Source: Chromera velia (Eukaryota; Sar; Chromeraceae). Taken from it: a stretch of DNA of 35,000 nucleotides. Under the pieces are notes generated by a model, which worked only from the letters and a program-made list of their open reading frames with translations, did not search any database and was not told the origin of the DNA. The position numbers and the translations under genes are program-made. The stretch's first letter is position 1. Each line of letters opens with the position of its first letter. The stretch covers positions 2,400 to 37,399 of the forward strand of contig JAHBMJ010000508.1 of NCBI GenBank assembly GCA_018398765.1, written 5' to 3'. Below are positions 9,553-21,364 of the stretch, in pieces.

Positions 9553-12500
9553 AGCCAAGGCTCTGTTGGTTGGTGTTGTCGTTCCTTCACCTTCTCTTCT
9601 TTCTCGGAGAGGGTGTGCAGAAACGAAGAAGCCACTCCAAAGTAAACAGACGCAAACATAAGCGAAAGCAGCCTACAGAGGAACCCAATGAAACCGAACA
9701 CACTTCCCACTTGCAAGCCGTCTGGGCAGGCGGAGAGACGAATCATCAGAGTGGCTCTTCCCCACTCTTTTCTGATAGAGCCCTCACCCCCTCCCAGTTC
9801 GACACTGCGACTAGTACAGCAGAAACCGGTGAGGGCAGTACGCTTGCAAGCGGGGAAAGTGGGAGCTCCGAAGCAGCAGAGACAGTTGACGGGGAAGAAG
9901 AGGAAGACGACAACCCCTCTGCTGCCAGAATTGTTGATCCCAAAGACGCCATAGAGGAATGTCTGGAGAGGTCAGAGCAGGAAAGATTGAAGGGAGAAGG
10001 CATCCCACCGATGGGAGGGGGGTACACAGGTGCGAAGCTTCCTGTGTACGCCCGCTCACCCATATGGAAGAAGGAGCACAGCTACGATCTCAGAACACGT
10101 TTCGACTGCGCCAAAGACACCATGGAAGCCTACGAGACGAGAAAATGCAGAGAATATTGGAGAGTCTACGATGCATTTTGGAAGGCAAAATTCGAGGCCA
10201 AAGTTCTCCACACCAGCGTCTCGTTTGAGCCCCATGAGCTCGGTCACTTTCTCCAGAACGTCACTCACCCGCACGGACACGGAGTGTTTGGGAGAAATGG
10301 ACCTGAGGCAATCGGGAAAATGATCACCTCGGGGGTTGATAAGGTTCGAACGAATTTCATGGAGGCGATTTCAGGAATGAACAACCCGACGGTGTTTGAG
10401 AAGAGTCTGACTGCCCGGCTGGCCCGTCAGATTGTCAAGAGGTTCATCAGGGGACTTTGCAGAGCCAGAGTGAGGGAGTCGGGCGTTGACGAATTCGAGA
10501 AACCCCTGACTGATGACATCATCAGGTAAGAATAGCTGGCAATTAACTGTGAGATTTCCGTACAGGAACAGACTAACTCTCCTCTGTTGACACTCTTCCC
10601 CGTCTGTGTTCTCAACATAGTCTTTCCTTTGATCAAGGGAGAAGTTTGCAGTTGGCGGATCAAGGGAGAAGTTTGCAGTTGAAGGTGATCAGTGAAGAAA
10701 CGGCAGAGTCTCTCTGAGAGACGCGAAAGAGGCGATCTAGAGCTGAGTTCGAATAGCGGCGAGAGAAAATGGCTGTATTTATTTGTTCATTCATATTCTC
10801 GACCTCTGTTTAATCGTTCTCGCCTGAACCCCAGACGTTTTCGTTCCCCCATGCCTCCGTCCTTAAATCTCGTTTTCTTTTCCGCCTTGAATCCGTTCTC
10901 TGTCTGTCTGTCTCTCTAGCCTTCCCCCCACGTCTGCCCCCTCTCCTCCCTTCCCCCTCTGCATTTTCCTTCTGCCTTCCTGACTTCTGCATGTTGCCTT
11001 GTCCGTCCGTCGGTCTGCATTTGCTCTTCCCATCCTTTTCATGTGACCGTTTTATTTTACTCGTCTCTCTTTGCAGAGACTGGGCCGGCGTCACCGACGG
11101 CTCCCTCAACCTGTGCGACACCGTGAGCCCCCACGAGCACGTGAACGCTCTGATCAACAGGCTCACGCAGGCAGAGGAGAAGCCCCTCGTGCTCGGCATC
11201 CCCGCCCGAGTAGCAAAGAAACTTGCCCTGCGCATGTTTGCAGACAAGAAGGCCAGCATGGCAGAGAGCGATCTCAGTGCCCTCGAAAATTATTACGACA
11301 AGTGGAAGGCCTCCGACACAGGCAGCAGCAGCAGCGGGGAGGGGGGTACTGTGCAGTTGGAAAAAACAGATGAGAGCGTGGCAGTTACACCCGCAGCCGC
11401 AACAGCAGCAGGAGGCGCAGAGAATAAGGCCAGAGGAGGAGAGGGAGTAGGAAAAGGTGGAAGGAACGACACAGATATTCACAATCTGAGTGCAAACGGG
11501 ACTTCTGATGTCTCCAGTCCCACTGCCTTCCTCCAACTTGTACCCGCCTCCTTTGACATATTCCTGGCAGACAAGAGAAAGAGGGAGCTAGCGAGACACA
11601 AGAGCAGAAGCAGAGGTTCCCCCTCAAATCTTCACCGTGAGGCAAGAGGGATCCGTCACTCAGACAGAGGCCTCTCTCCCTCTCCCTCTCCCTTACTCTC
11701 TCCCTCTCACCCGGCAGTGTTGCTCCAACGTCAGCAGGGAGAAACAGAAGCACCGAAATCAGAAGATGCTGGGGGGGCAGATGAGGAGGGAGGGGAGGTG
11801 GAGACTAAAAGGGTAACAAAGCCAAAAACGCTAGAGGAGAGGATCGATAGGGTCGAGGAGCTCGTGGCATCTCTCACGGGAGAGTCGCCAACACCCGACG
11901 GGGGCACCCCTGCAGCTGCTTCTGCCGATACATCAAGTCCAGAGGCAATAGAAGCATTAGAGAAGGAGCTGATTGAATTGGCAGAACCTGAAATCCAGGC
12001 TTTGGCATTTCGACAGTTCCGAGCTAAGTACAACCGTGAGCCATCCGAAGCAGAAGCAGATGACAAATACCTCCAGACGTTGGCTGAGTGGGGTCGACTC
12101 GAGGGTGCCTACAAGCCCACAGATATCGACAAGAGGAGAGAGCTCCACTCGCTTCTTCTGTTGTTCGATCACGATAAACGAAAACTGGTGGCCTCAATGT
12201 TGAGAGACAGAACACACGAAGAGTATTTCCGAAGGAAAGCCTTCTGGCGTTACTGTGAATTGGTCGGAGCCCTCAACGAAATCCCAGGGTCACAAATCAC
12301 ATCCACCATCATCCGTCCCATCGTCGAATGCGAAGCTGGTGGTGGCAACAAACGCTGTGAGCCTATTCCCGCTAGTCGGATGAATATGAAGAGGGTGATA
12401 GATGCGGTCGACCGAGAGCCAGAGAAGGTTGAGAAACTGCAGCACGCAGTGAGAATGGCCAATTTACGCCCCCTCGCAGCCGCCCTTCTCGACCGAGCAG

Positions 12501-15500
12501 CCGCCCTCGACAGAGACAGACCCGAGATGGAGAAGGTTCTAGAGGAAACAAAACAATGGCTCGAAACCCAAAAATCCGAAGCAGACGCCATGGTAGACAA
12601 CGTCTCCCCGATTCCTCTCGAGCTCGTCGCCCCAGTCGCAGGGGATCCCTGTCGAGGAGAGATTGTGTGCCGAACACTGACGGCCGTCTCCGACTGCACA
12701 CGGGAGATCCTGCACCACCCTGAAGTCACCCCAGAAGAGTTAGGTCAGTGTCATGTGGCAGCAGCTGCAAATGCGCTTGCCTATGCTCTTCGATTTCTGC
12801 CTCAAGAGATTCTGTATGCCGATGCAGCAGGGTGTCAGGCAGTAGGGAAGTACATCATTGCGGTGGCAGCTGATTACTTTGCCGACGCAATGAGAACCCG
12901 CCGAACAACTCTCGAGGCTGCCCAGAGACTGTTGGGCAGAGAGGTGTTTGAGCAGTACGAAGTTGCATACAGCAAAGAGCCCACCAGCCCATTGAGGGAG
13001 GCCTTGGACGCAGACAACAAATTGCTGTCGAAAACGGATTTGGCCTTCATCGATCCTGAAGCTGCGGACACGGAGGAAGGTGAGGAAGGGGACAGTGGAG
13101 GGTTCATGCAGCTCCTTCAGAGACAGAGTCAGAGAATCGAAATGACACAGAAGAAGAAGGCCGTCGAGGGATTTGTAGAAGAATCACCCCTCGAACCCCC
13201 TGACCAGGTAGATCTTGACAGTCCCTTCAACGCCGACGAGGAAGATTTCATCACATATGAAGAAGACGTTGAGGGAGTCAAAAGAAAGGGGGCGCCCTAC
13301 TCTGGAAATATTTTGACAGTCAATTTGTATTTCGGAGCCCCCCCCGATGGGTACGCGAATGCAGAGCCGAAACCCAACGAACAACTTTCCTTTCTTGATG
13401 AACTCCAGTTCCTCTCTCCCGCCAAAGCACTCGGCCGTCTCCCCCACCCTCCCGGGTGCAGTTATGACAAAATGCTGGAGATCATCCGGGATTGCAGGTC
13501 CAATTTCGCAGTCATTCCTGCCAGTGACAGTCTCTTCAAAGTCGGTCAGTGGAGAAAATGCGTGTTCGATAGTCGAGAGTGCTTCACACAGGAAGAGTAT
13601 TGGGACCTCCGATACAGACGGCCGGAGTTGTGGAAGGCCTACAGAAAAGTGGACGAGGGTATCGAGGAAGCGATGGGCATCACTCGCTCCGATTCCCGCT
13701 CGTGGTTTTTCGGAAAGAAAAAAGCAACCGCACCGAAAGAAAGCAAGTGGCAGGCTCTGCACAGACCGATGGTAAGACAGTCGAGAGACGCAGAGGAGTG
13801 GGACAAGGCACGAAAGAAATCAAAAGACCCAGTCAAGGATGCGTTGCCTAACGACCAAGACCTTCTGGTAATGAATGATGAAAACGAAGCAGTTGCTGCC
13901 GAGATGGCACACCATATTGAGGCCTACCTCCGAGGTCTGATGGCCGCAGCTCCCCATGTGCCACGAGTCAAAATTCATCCGAAAGGATCGTACGTCGTGG
14001 GAGGGTCAGTCTGTCTGTGTGTCTGTGTGTCTGTGTGTCTGTCTCTCGCTGTTTCTGTGTTTTTCTTCCTGTGCTGCATTTATGTCATCGCGTCCCACCC
14101 TCTTCGCCTCTATCAGAGTTTTTTTGCTTTGGTCCGTGCGGCTGGTTGTCCTGATGGTTTCGGACATTCGCTGCCCTCTTTTCAACTCACGTCATTTCTC
14201 TTGAGAGACTGCGCTGTCTTTCTCTCTTCCTGTGTCTGTTTCTTTTCTGAAATTCAGACAACTGCGCTTCTCCTTTACTTTCTTTTTTTCGTTTCAAGTG
14301 GTTTCTCAAGCTCACGCCCTCACACCCCCAAATCGAACACAAAGCCACGCAATCCGTCTGCTGACAGCTCTTCCACTTCCCCCTTCTTTTTCCTTCTCCC
14401 TCTCTCGATCGATCAATGGATCCTCCTCTCCTCTCCTCTTCTCTTCTCTTCCCTTCTCTTCTCTTCTCTTCTCTTCCCTTCCCTTCCCTTCCCTTCCCTT
14501 CCCTCCCCTTCCCTTCCCTTCCCTTCCCTTCCCTCCCCTTCCCTTACCTTCTCTTCTCTTCTCTTCTCTTCTCTCCCCTTCTCTTCTGTTCTGATGCAGA
14601 CGCGAAAAGGGCCACCCAGATGAGGTTCCGGACGACAAAGAGAAGAAGCACGCAGATAAGAAAAGCGATGTGGGATCTTCAGGGACCACCCCAGCAGCAC
14701 CAACAGATGCTGCAGCAAATGCGCACAAAGAGCTCACAGCGTCAGTCTGTCTTCTTTCCTTTTCTGTGACAGTGCTTGGCTCTCTCTGTATCTCTGTACT
14801 CCTGCCCCACCACTCTTCTTCCTTGAAAACTAGTTAAGACAGTCCGGTCCCTTTTCCTTCAAAAGGTGGGGAAGATGCACAAATAGTCATGTGTAGTTTC
14901 TGCGTTGTTCCTTTCTATCACTGAATATGATGGGATTGTTCTCTGCTTGTGCGCCTGTCCGTTCTCTCAGATCGTCCGGAGCGTTCAGCGAGACAATCAG
15001 TCTTGAGGGAGACGGACCCGGTAAGTGAACGTTACATCTCCGTCCTGATGTCTTGCTTGTCTGGCCTTTCTTGAGGGCCCACTGCAGTGAAATATGTTCT
15101 TGGCTTCTCGCCTCAAATTTGTGCGTCTGGGGTGCTCTTCATCCGCGGCAAGGGGCTGGATCCAGCGACTTGCCTTCCCTTCGCTATTGCAATTCCCTTG
15201 AAGTCGACAAAGCAAAGACAATCCATCCACACAGCCGCTCTCAATTCCATTTCGTTCTTTGTTCGGTCGAGACGATCGTGCTTCTCTCTTTGCATGCTGC
15301 TCCATGTCAGGGCGGCTGAATGTTACAAGCATCGGTCGAAAGAGCGTCAAGTCAAGACGCGAGGAATGAGTCGAGAAGAGCGATGCGTGATCTTCCTTTC
15401 TTTCTTTCGCTCTTCCTTCCTTCCTTCCTTCCTTCCTTTCTTTCTTTCTTTCTTTCTTTCTTTCGTTCGTTCGTTCGTTCCTTCCTTCCTTCCTTCCTTC

Positions 15501-15518
15501 CTTCCATCCTTCCATCCT

Positions 15519-15550
<32 letters not shown>

Positions 15551-17289
15551 GCATGGGGAGGGAAAAAGAGAGCGTTATAAGATCATCCGCTGCAGGTGCA
15601 TGAACCAACTAGCCTCTACCTGCACGTGTGTTTCTGTTTTGGTCTGTCTTCTGCCTGCTGGTCCTTATGGTAGATTTGCTTGTGCACGCATGCAGATGAG
15701 AAGAGAGGGCTGAGTCTCCAGGAACTCGACGGAGGTGAGGACGAAGCGGCTTTGGAGAGACAGGAGGCAAAAATGCAGGCTGTCCTCTCTCCTGATCCCT
15801 ACAAGGACACTATCATCACAACACATGGGTGATCGCAATGGGCAACTTGCAATCAGTTCATCAAAATCGCCTCCCCTCAATCCTGGTCATCGATTGAGAC
15901 CGGCACATTGACAATGTAAAATTATGAGAGACGGATCAACAGCTGAGAATTGACGACAAAAACACGCAACTAAGAATGGTAATGCAGTGGAAACTCTCTG
16001 GGAACTTCGACGAGACTTGAAATTTATAATGAAAAGTCAAAACCCAAATGTATCATAGCTTTTTGATGTAATGATGATGATATATATTGTATGATGGCCT
16101 ATACACTGATCAATAATAGTAATGATGAAGATGATACTAGTCCTAGTACTACTGATTATAAATTTGATGATTTAGGGTTAAATTAATGATTGATGATATA
16201 GTCTAGGATCTACTAGCAGCAGTTCATAAGTAATACATTAGCATGATGCATGATTTAGATCCAGCGACGCCAGATTATGTCAGATTCCAACTTAGCCATT
16301 AGTTATATCATATCTTGATAATGATGATGATATGACTTAACCCGCCAGCCATCGTGTCCCAATAGCAAAGAGCAGTCTGTGAGCATTCATATTATATTGT
16401 AAGCTAGGAGCACGCTAGCGAATGCCCACCTAAAGTGGCCAAACTTTGTGTGTGTGTGTGTGTGTATGTGTGTGTGTGTGCATACTGTCAGTCTCTTTGG
16501 CTGTCTTTCGAAGATCTTCTATACTTTTTTTGCTTCCAGTCTTAAACAGGGAAAAAATAAGCGCTCTGTCTATCAGTTTGTCAGAAGGAAAAGAAAAAAC
16601 AGAAGACAAGAGGAAATGAACAACATGGTGCATCGGTTTTTTGTGAAAAGAAACATGAGAAAAACTGAAAAGGAAGACAAACAAAGGAAGAAGAGGCTGT
16701 ATATTTGTGCATGTATATGTTTGTATGCGTGCGTGCGTGTATGCATGTGTGTGTATGTATGTGTGTGTGTGTGTGTGTGTGTATCAGAGAATGTCTGGAC
16801 CTTTCTTGTGTGTCTTTATTGATTGATTGATCGATTGACTGATAAGTTCCGTCCTAAGGCCTTCCCGCTGTGTCTATCCTTCGCCAGAGCTTTTAAATGC
16901 ATAAAGAGAACGCATCCCCATCCTTGCTTTCCTTCCTTTCTCTCCTTCCTTCAGGAGTGATGTCCCCCAACGAGTTTGATGCCCTCCTCGGAAACGCAGG
17001 GGTTCCAGACCCTGAGAAGAAGTCCACAGGGGTGCCTCTGAACAGGAAGTTAACCAAAGAGGACGTCGACAAAGTTTTTGGATCCCTCGTCACAGGTATC
17101 AAAACCATGACCTGGTCGAGACCCCGCAGCTTCACCAAGTTTTGGCAGACAGGGCAAGTCGAATTGACTGTACAGGGCGCCGCCGTGACCTACTCAAAGA
17201 ACATCAACAACTGCAAGGTGCACTTCAGCGTCTCCCACCCTCATAGCCCCGACGTCGGTCCCCTGACAGCCTTTTTCCTCAGACTCTGA
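9549..17289 (+). CDS. Large multi-exon protein of unknown family with signal peptide
   Basis: Exons: 9549-10525, 11077-14004, 14600-14740, 14971-15020, then 15696-15734 joined to 16955-17289, giving 1489 residues. If 15696 instead reads through, the protein ends at a TGA at 15830-15832 with 1410 residues. Phases agree at every join. Donors are GTAAGA, GTCAGT, GTCAGT, GTAAGT and possibly GTGAGG. The N-terminus is a clear signal peptide (MKPRLCWLVLSFLHLLFFLG), followed by a basic patch and an acidic Ser/Glu-rich linker. The body alternates charged low-complexity linkers with helical, aromatic-rich parts such as CREYWRVYDAFWKAKF, EEYFRRKAFWRYCELVGAL and EEYWDLRYRRPELWKAYRK, which share a YW/FW pattern. 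Another conserved-looking part is ANALAYALRFLPQEILYADA. I recognise no catalytic motif or family. The signal peptide predicts entry into the secretory pathway; anything more is unknown. Confidence 0.75.
10631..10680 (+). repeat. Two direct copies of a 23-bp unit in the first intron of the large gene
   Basis: A 23-base unit beginning GATCAAGGGAGAAG and ending TTTGCAGTT occurs at 10631-10653 and again at 10658-10680 without change, with four bases between. It is a recent local duplication inside the intron at 10526-11076. Confidence 0.85.
14421..14587 (+). repeat. Polypyrimidine (CCCTT/CTCTT) tract in an intron
   Basis: Nearly 170 bases of C and T with a single A near 14546, lying in the intron at 14005-14599 directly before its 3' splice site. 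The tract has mirror symmetry that could support a triplex. It keeps the upstream frame open by chance and creates a false C-terminal extension rich in Ser, Leu, Pro and Phe. Confidence 0.9.
15391..15550 (+). repeat. TTCC/TTTC/TTCG tetranucleotide block in an intron
   Basis: Blocks of TTCC, TTTC, TTCG, TTCC, CATCCTTC and TTTC follow one another inside the intron at 15021-15695. They produce repetitive open frames on both strands that are not genes. Confidence 0.9.
16447..16480 (+). repeat. (GT)n microsatellite
   Basis: A run of GT dinucleotides broken once by TATG. Confidence 0.9.
16746..16782 (+). repeat. (GT)n microsatellite
   Basis: A run of GT dinucleotides with TATGTATG interruptions, preceded by GTGCGTGCGTGT. 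Confidence 0.9.
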
Positions 17290-18811
17290 TCGAGCAGGCA
17301 GCGATCCCTACACTTTCGCAGCTGCTTGAGAGAAACGAAGCTCCGGCCGTGTGTCTTAGCCGCAGTTCGATTTCAAGTTGCCATGAACATGGGAGGGAAT
17401 TTGCATGATGCATGCATGCTCCAATCATCAGGACGCTTATTTAATGGAAAAGAAGAGGGAAATGCGAATCCTAAAACTTGCTTGTCGCTTCGATACTCTC
17501 TTACTAGGGATCAAGTCTGCCACAGGTCGTAATCCCTTGCACCGCTGTTCCATAATTTCTCACTTAGACCTTTCCTAGTCTGCGCCTGATCCCGGCACAT
17601 GAAATGCTAAATGCAAGAGTTAGAGTGAGTGGACTCTGGTCATAGTCCCAGTCATATTCATTGTATACATAGACTTGGTTTCTCTCGAAGGAATTTTAAT
17701 GATAATTGATACACATTCTTGCATAATACGATGTGGAAGGTCCGATGGAGTCCATGGAGTTTGAATGACGATGCAGCATTACACTCAGCCAGGAGTCAGC
17801 CTCGCTAGGCTGTCTACACATTTAACTTTGCCCTGGCTCCCGGTTTTAATACACAAGAGGAATCAATTGATGTTTTGAACATTGTGTCTAGATTGATTGC
17901 CTAAATCTGAACGTACATCATCTAGTACATCATACTTTATAATTTTATATAAGTTAATGTATGATGATAATACTACTCAGTGATAATAATGATGGGGGCT
18001 ATAAGACCTAGTATAGGTTAGGCCGCTGAGGTGTCAGACGGGCGTGTTGGTGCTGAGTTAAGCAATGATTATGATTCGTATCATGGAGTTTAATCATAAC
18101 TTTAATGAACTTGAAAATGCTATAAAATTTGACTACCCTCGGAATTTCTAGGAATTTAGAACTTAGAAGATAGCAGTGGATTTCTAGGTGGATTTCAGTG
18201 GAATTTACTATAAAATGATATTAAAATCTCTAGTAAAATGAATCAGATTCAAATGATCAGTAAAATTTACTAGTCAAGCTAGATTTTATTAAATTCCATA
18301 ACTTTTAGAGCCGACAAAAAATTAATAGTTAGTCTTTTAAAGTTATTAGTTATAAAATTTAATGAAATCAATCTCAACAATTCAAGTTATGATATTAATT
18401 AGATTTTGTGGTAAGCTGTTAAGGTTGAAATAATTTAAATTCGATCTATAGGCGTATCACTATAGAATTCGAATATGTTATTCAATTTACTAAATTTCAT
18501 GGGTATAAATTCAAAGTTCCACTAAATTCTTAAAGAATTGAACCCAATTTACTAGAACTTGGTTTTATAGCCTGAATTATAAGGTGGTAATGATGATGAA
18601 TCATTGATAATGATGTATTGGGTTAAAGCTGGTGAGCCGTATAAGCTCTAGTAGCAGAATAGATGTATACATAATTATAGATCCGTCTATTACCGATTCA
18701 GCAATGACTTAATAATATATTTACTAGTATATTTACTTGAAAGATTCTAAAAGTTTATCGTCAGGCGTTTTAAGCACCCTTGAAACCACTCGTGCCCGTT
18801 TAAAGTATATT
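17290..18811. other. AT-rich desert
   Basis: No open frame of note. TGCATGCATGC lies at 17409-17419. From about 17690 the base composition turns strongly AT-rich and the text becomes built from short degenerate words (AATTTACTA, TAGAATT, TAAAATTT), especially at 18120-18560. GATGATAATAC and AATGATGATGAA repeats with a nearby GGGTTAAA recur at about 17960-18000 and 18590-18630. Confidence 0.6.
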
Positions 18812-21364
18812 TCATGATCCTCTCGTCGTCACTTTCCCCCTTTTCTGCGTTTTTCTATTGTGTTCCGTCTCTTTTTTACTCCTGGGCTTTTCTTTTGCCT
18901 TCTTTTCCTGTTCTTTCACCCATGCGCGCTCCCTTTCAAGTGCTTTCTCCATCGCCAACTTCATCCCCAGCAAGTCCCGCATGGTGGATTCCCACATGTC
19001 CATCAGGCTGCCCCCGGAAGAAGTGCAGCTAGAGGGAATTGGGGCCCTGGACTCCGTCTGAGGGAGGGGGAGGCAGGGGGGTAGACTGTTGAAGAGACCT
19101 GTGGATGAGGTCCTTTCGGGAATGTTGGTTTCTTCTTGGGCCTCTCCATGCTGGTTGTTGGGGATGGTGAACGTTTCTGACTGAAGGATGGAGACGACTC
19201 GATCTTGGATGAGAGGACAGCAGAGTTTGTGCGTAGACGGACAGGGATAGGGGAGGCGGGGGGGATGAAAGGGAGAGAGGTCTTTTTTGCGGTCCACATA
19301 CAGAAAGTGGCGGGGCCCGGGAATGCCATTCCAGTGTTCGATCTTGCACTGCAGAGAACAGTACACGACAAGCTGGCATCCCTCGCAGAAGACCGCACGC
19401 TCTCTGCAGGAGTTCCCGCAGTGGTCGCAGGAAGACAGCGACCAGCAGCATCTGGAGCGGGGGGTGTCTCCTCCGTTGTTGTCGTTATATAATAATACAG
19501 AGAGGGAAATGGAGGATTCGGAGGCAACGGGGGGGGCGGGGGGCTTTTGGAGGAATGCACTTACTTCGCCTAGTGTAAAGTGGCCATCAGCAAAAGGGGT
19601 GGCTGGATTGATCACGTCGAAAACCCTCTGGTGATCGGACAGGGTCAAGGCTTCGTTGTTGTTCCCCCCCCTGACGGGCTGAGAAGATCTACCTGTGTGA
19701 TTCAATGTGGGTGCAAGGGGAGTCTGCCCGTCTGTCTCCCCCTTCCCCCCACGAGCAAGGCTGCCCTCTCCCTCCTCCCCATCGGCAGGACACAGCGGAG
19801 GAGAACGGGGGACGTGGTGGGTACGTTGACGGATCATGTGAGTATCTACAAACGCCCAGATGTCCTTCAGGGGAAGGTCCGACAGACGCTGTCGTGTTTC
19901 GTTCTCCTTTGAACTGAACCACTCGATCACAAAGCTCTGGGTGAGTGACCCTTCGGTGTGTTTCACAAGGGGGAGCGAGGCTTCGACAGCAAGGATCAGC
20001 ACAGCAAGATACAGACTCCATCTATATATGTCTGTGAGGAAAAAGTCAGCAAGAACATTGAATGAAGAAAAGATGAACTCTTCCAACTTCCAAGTGGCAG
20101 TCGCTTCCTTTTCAATTGCCTGAAACGCCTTCAACGCCTTCATTCCGTCCCTCTGTATCTCTTTGACAACTTTTGGGTTCATGATTGTCATTGCTATTGC
20201 TTTGATTCTGGTCATCAAACCGAAGTGCCCACTGTCCCACACCTCTGTACCAGTGCTCCTGTTATTGAGGGCTTCGTCAAACAAGTTCAGGGCGTCGCTC
20301 GCAGTTTCAAGCGAAGCAAACGCCCTTCTTTGGGCTTCTCTGATCACCGATGGGATGCCAAAGGATTCAAACAGAAACACGTTGGCGCCCCACTGGTCAA
20401 TCGTCCGAACGTGAAACCCCATTTTGGGCCTGTCCTTTCCTTGCCCCTTTCCTTGCCCTTTGATGTCTGCAATCCAAGACGCAGCTCGGAGGAATGTGGT
20501 AAAGTCAATAGGGCCTCTCTCCTTCTCGGAGGCCGTAGGGGGCCCACAGATATTCAGATCGAGGACGAATTGGTTGGGGGCAATCACCTCTCCGAAAAGT
20601 TTGTCGGAACCAAAATGAGCCTGTATCACCTTCAGAAAGCCAATGACGACTTGCAGAAGATGTCCTGACTCGTTTTTGTCGATGGAGTCGTCCAGCATTT
20701 CCGCTGTGTCGCGCATGAACGTTTTGAGAGCCCAGCGGAAAGCACTGCACTTCCAAAGTTGATGACGAAAGCGAGGGGATGCCTCTATGAGGAGCGAGAG
20801 GATTCGCGCCCCGCAATAGTTCACGAGTCTCTGCTCTGAAAGAAGACCGGGCACAACTGTGCTCCGGGCAGGAGTGCGCTTGAGTGCCTCTGCCATTTGT
20901 TTGGGGATAAAATCTCGGAGGCAGAACATCCACATGACACTGTGGAAGAACCCCTTTACAGTCAGGAGTTCATGTACCAGAGCAGCGGGATTGGGCTCCC
21001 CCCACTTGTGGAGTTCTTCTTCAAAGTCATGGAAGACGCATTCCAATTGATGGTGGACGGCTGCAAACACCTTGCCCATTTTGTCATAGTTCTTCAGACG
21101 GACTGCAAACTTTGGGTCAGTCACTAGGTGCGCACCCGGGTCTGCCCAAAGCTTCGCCCCTTCCACCGCCCCCAAAGCCACTCTCTCGATGAAAGTCTTC
21201 AGACCCACGATTCGAGTGGCGGCCCTTCGAAGGCCTTCGTAGTTTGTGCCCTTCAGCACCAAGTCGGGGATTATTTTGTCTCCTGCCTTTGCCTCCATTG
21301 TCTGATTAGTATCTTTCCCTCCACTTGCTTTGCCTGCCGTACAGCTAGGGAGCCGACTCTTCAC
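18812..21364 (-). CDS. MYND-type zinc finger protein, intronless
   Basis: One uninterrupted frame of 850 residues; a second Met at 21298 would give 828. MYND fingers are two-zinc modules that usually bind proline-rich partner peptides. Here it lies near residues 646-690: CDHC, then C, CEGC, VVYCSLQC, EHW and a His, in the expected order. The final Cys ligand after the His is missing (HFLYV). Before it is a long, mainly helical region of unknown family with one hydrophobic stretch near 460 (YLAVLILAVEASLPLV), then a charged Ser/Gly-rich linker. The C-terminus is a Lys/Glu-rich likely coiled coil. The lack of introns is unusual beside its neighbours and may point to a retrocopy. The gene is divergent from the gene at 22129. 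The partner and role are unknown. Confidence 0.82.
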   Translation of the reverse strand: MKSRLPSCTAGKASGGKDTNQTMEAKAGDKIIPDLVLKGTNYEGLRRAATRIVGLKTFIERVALGAVEGAKLWADPGAHLVTDPKFAVRLKNYDKMGKVFAAVHHQLECVFHDFEEELHKWGEPNPAALVHELLTVKGFFHSVMWMFCLRDFIPKQMAEALKRTPARSTVVPGLLSEQRLVNYCGARILSLLIEASPRFRHQLWKCSAFRWALKTFMRDTAEMLDDSIDKNESGHLLQVVIGFLKVIQAHFGSDKLFGEVIAPNQFVLDLNICGPPTASEKERGPIDFTTFLRAASWIADIKGQGKGQGKDRPKMGFHVRTIDQWGANVFLFESFGIPSVIREAQRRAFASLETASDALNLFDEALNNRSTGTEVWDSGHFGLMTRIKAIAMTIMNPKVVKEIQRDGMKALKAFQAIEKEATATWKLEEFIFSSFNVLADFFLTDIYRWSLYLAVLILAVEASLPLVKHTEGSLTQSFVIEWFSSKENETRQRLSDLPLKDIWAFVDTHMIRQRTHHVPRSPPLCPADGEEGEGSLARGGKGETDGQTPLAPTLNHTGRSSQPVRGGNNNEALTLSDHQRVFDVINPATPFADGHFTLGEVSAFLQKPPAPPVASESSISLSVLLYNDNNGGDTPRSRCCWSLSSCDHCGNSCRERAVFCEGCQLVVYCSLQCKIEHWNGIPGPRHFLYVDRKKDLSPFHPPRLPYPCPSTHKLCCPLIQDRVVSILQSETFTIPNNQHGEAQEETNIPERTSSTGLFNSLPPCLPLPQTESRAPIPSSCTSSGGSLMDMWESTMRDLLGMKLAMEKALERERAWVKEQEKKAKEKPRSKKETEHNRKTQKRGKVTTRGS

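Larger units (their letters stand above)
15833..16954. other. Probable last intron of the large gene (or intergenic if that gene stops at 15832)
   Basis: The stretch is AT-rich with GATGATGAT repeats at 16068-16085 and 16318-16333, and has two GT microsatellites. Its right end is a strong polypyrimidine tract and CAG at 16954. No independent gene is supported. Confidence 0.5.

Noticed and set aside
14005-14623. C-terminal extension of the large gene through the intron
   Set aside because: After GTCAGT the frame continues only because the intron is pyrimidine-rich. The peptide becomes Ser/Leu/Pro/Phe low complexity, and the phased exon at 14600 is better.
15087-15713. 208-residue plus frame and its 203-residue minus partner
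   Set aside because: Both arise from the TTCC/TTTC block in an intron of the large gene.
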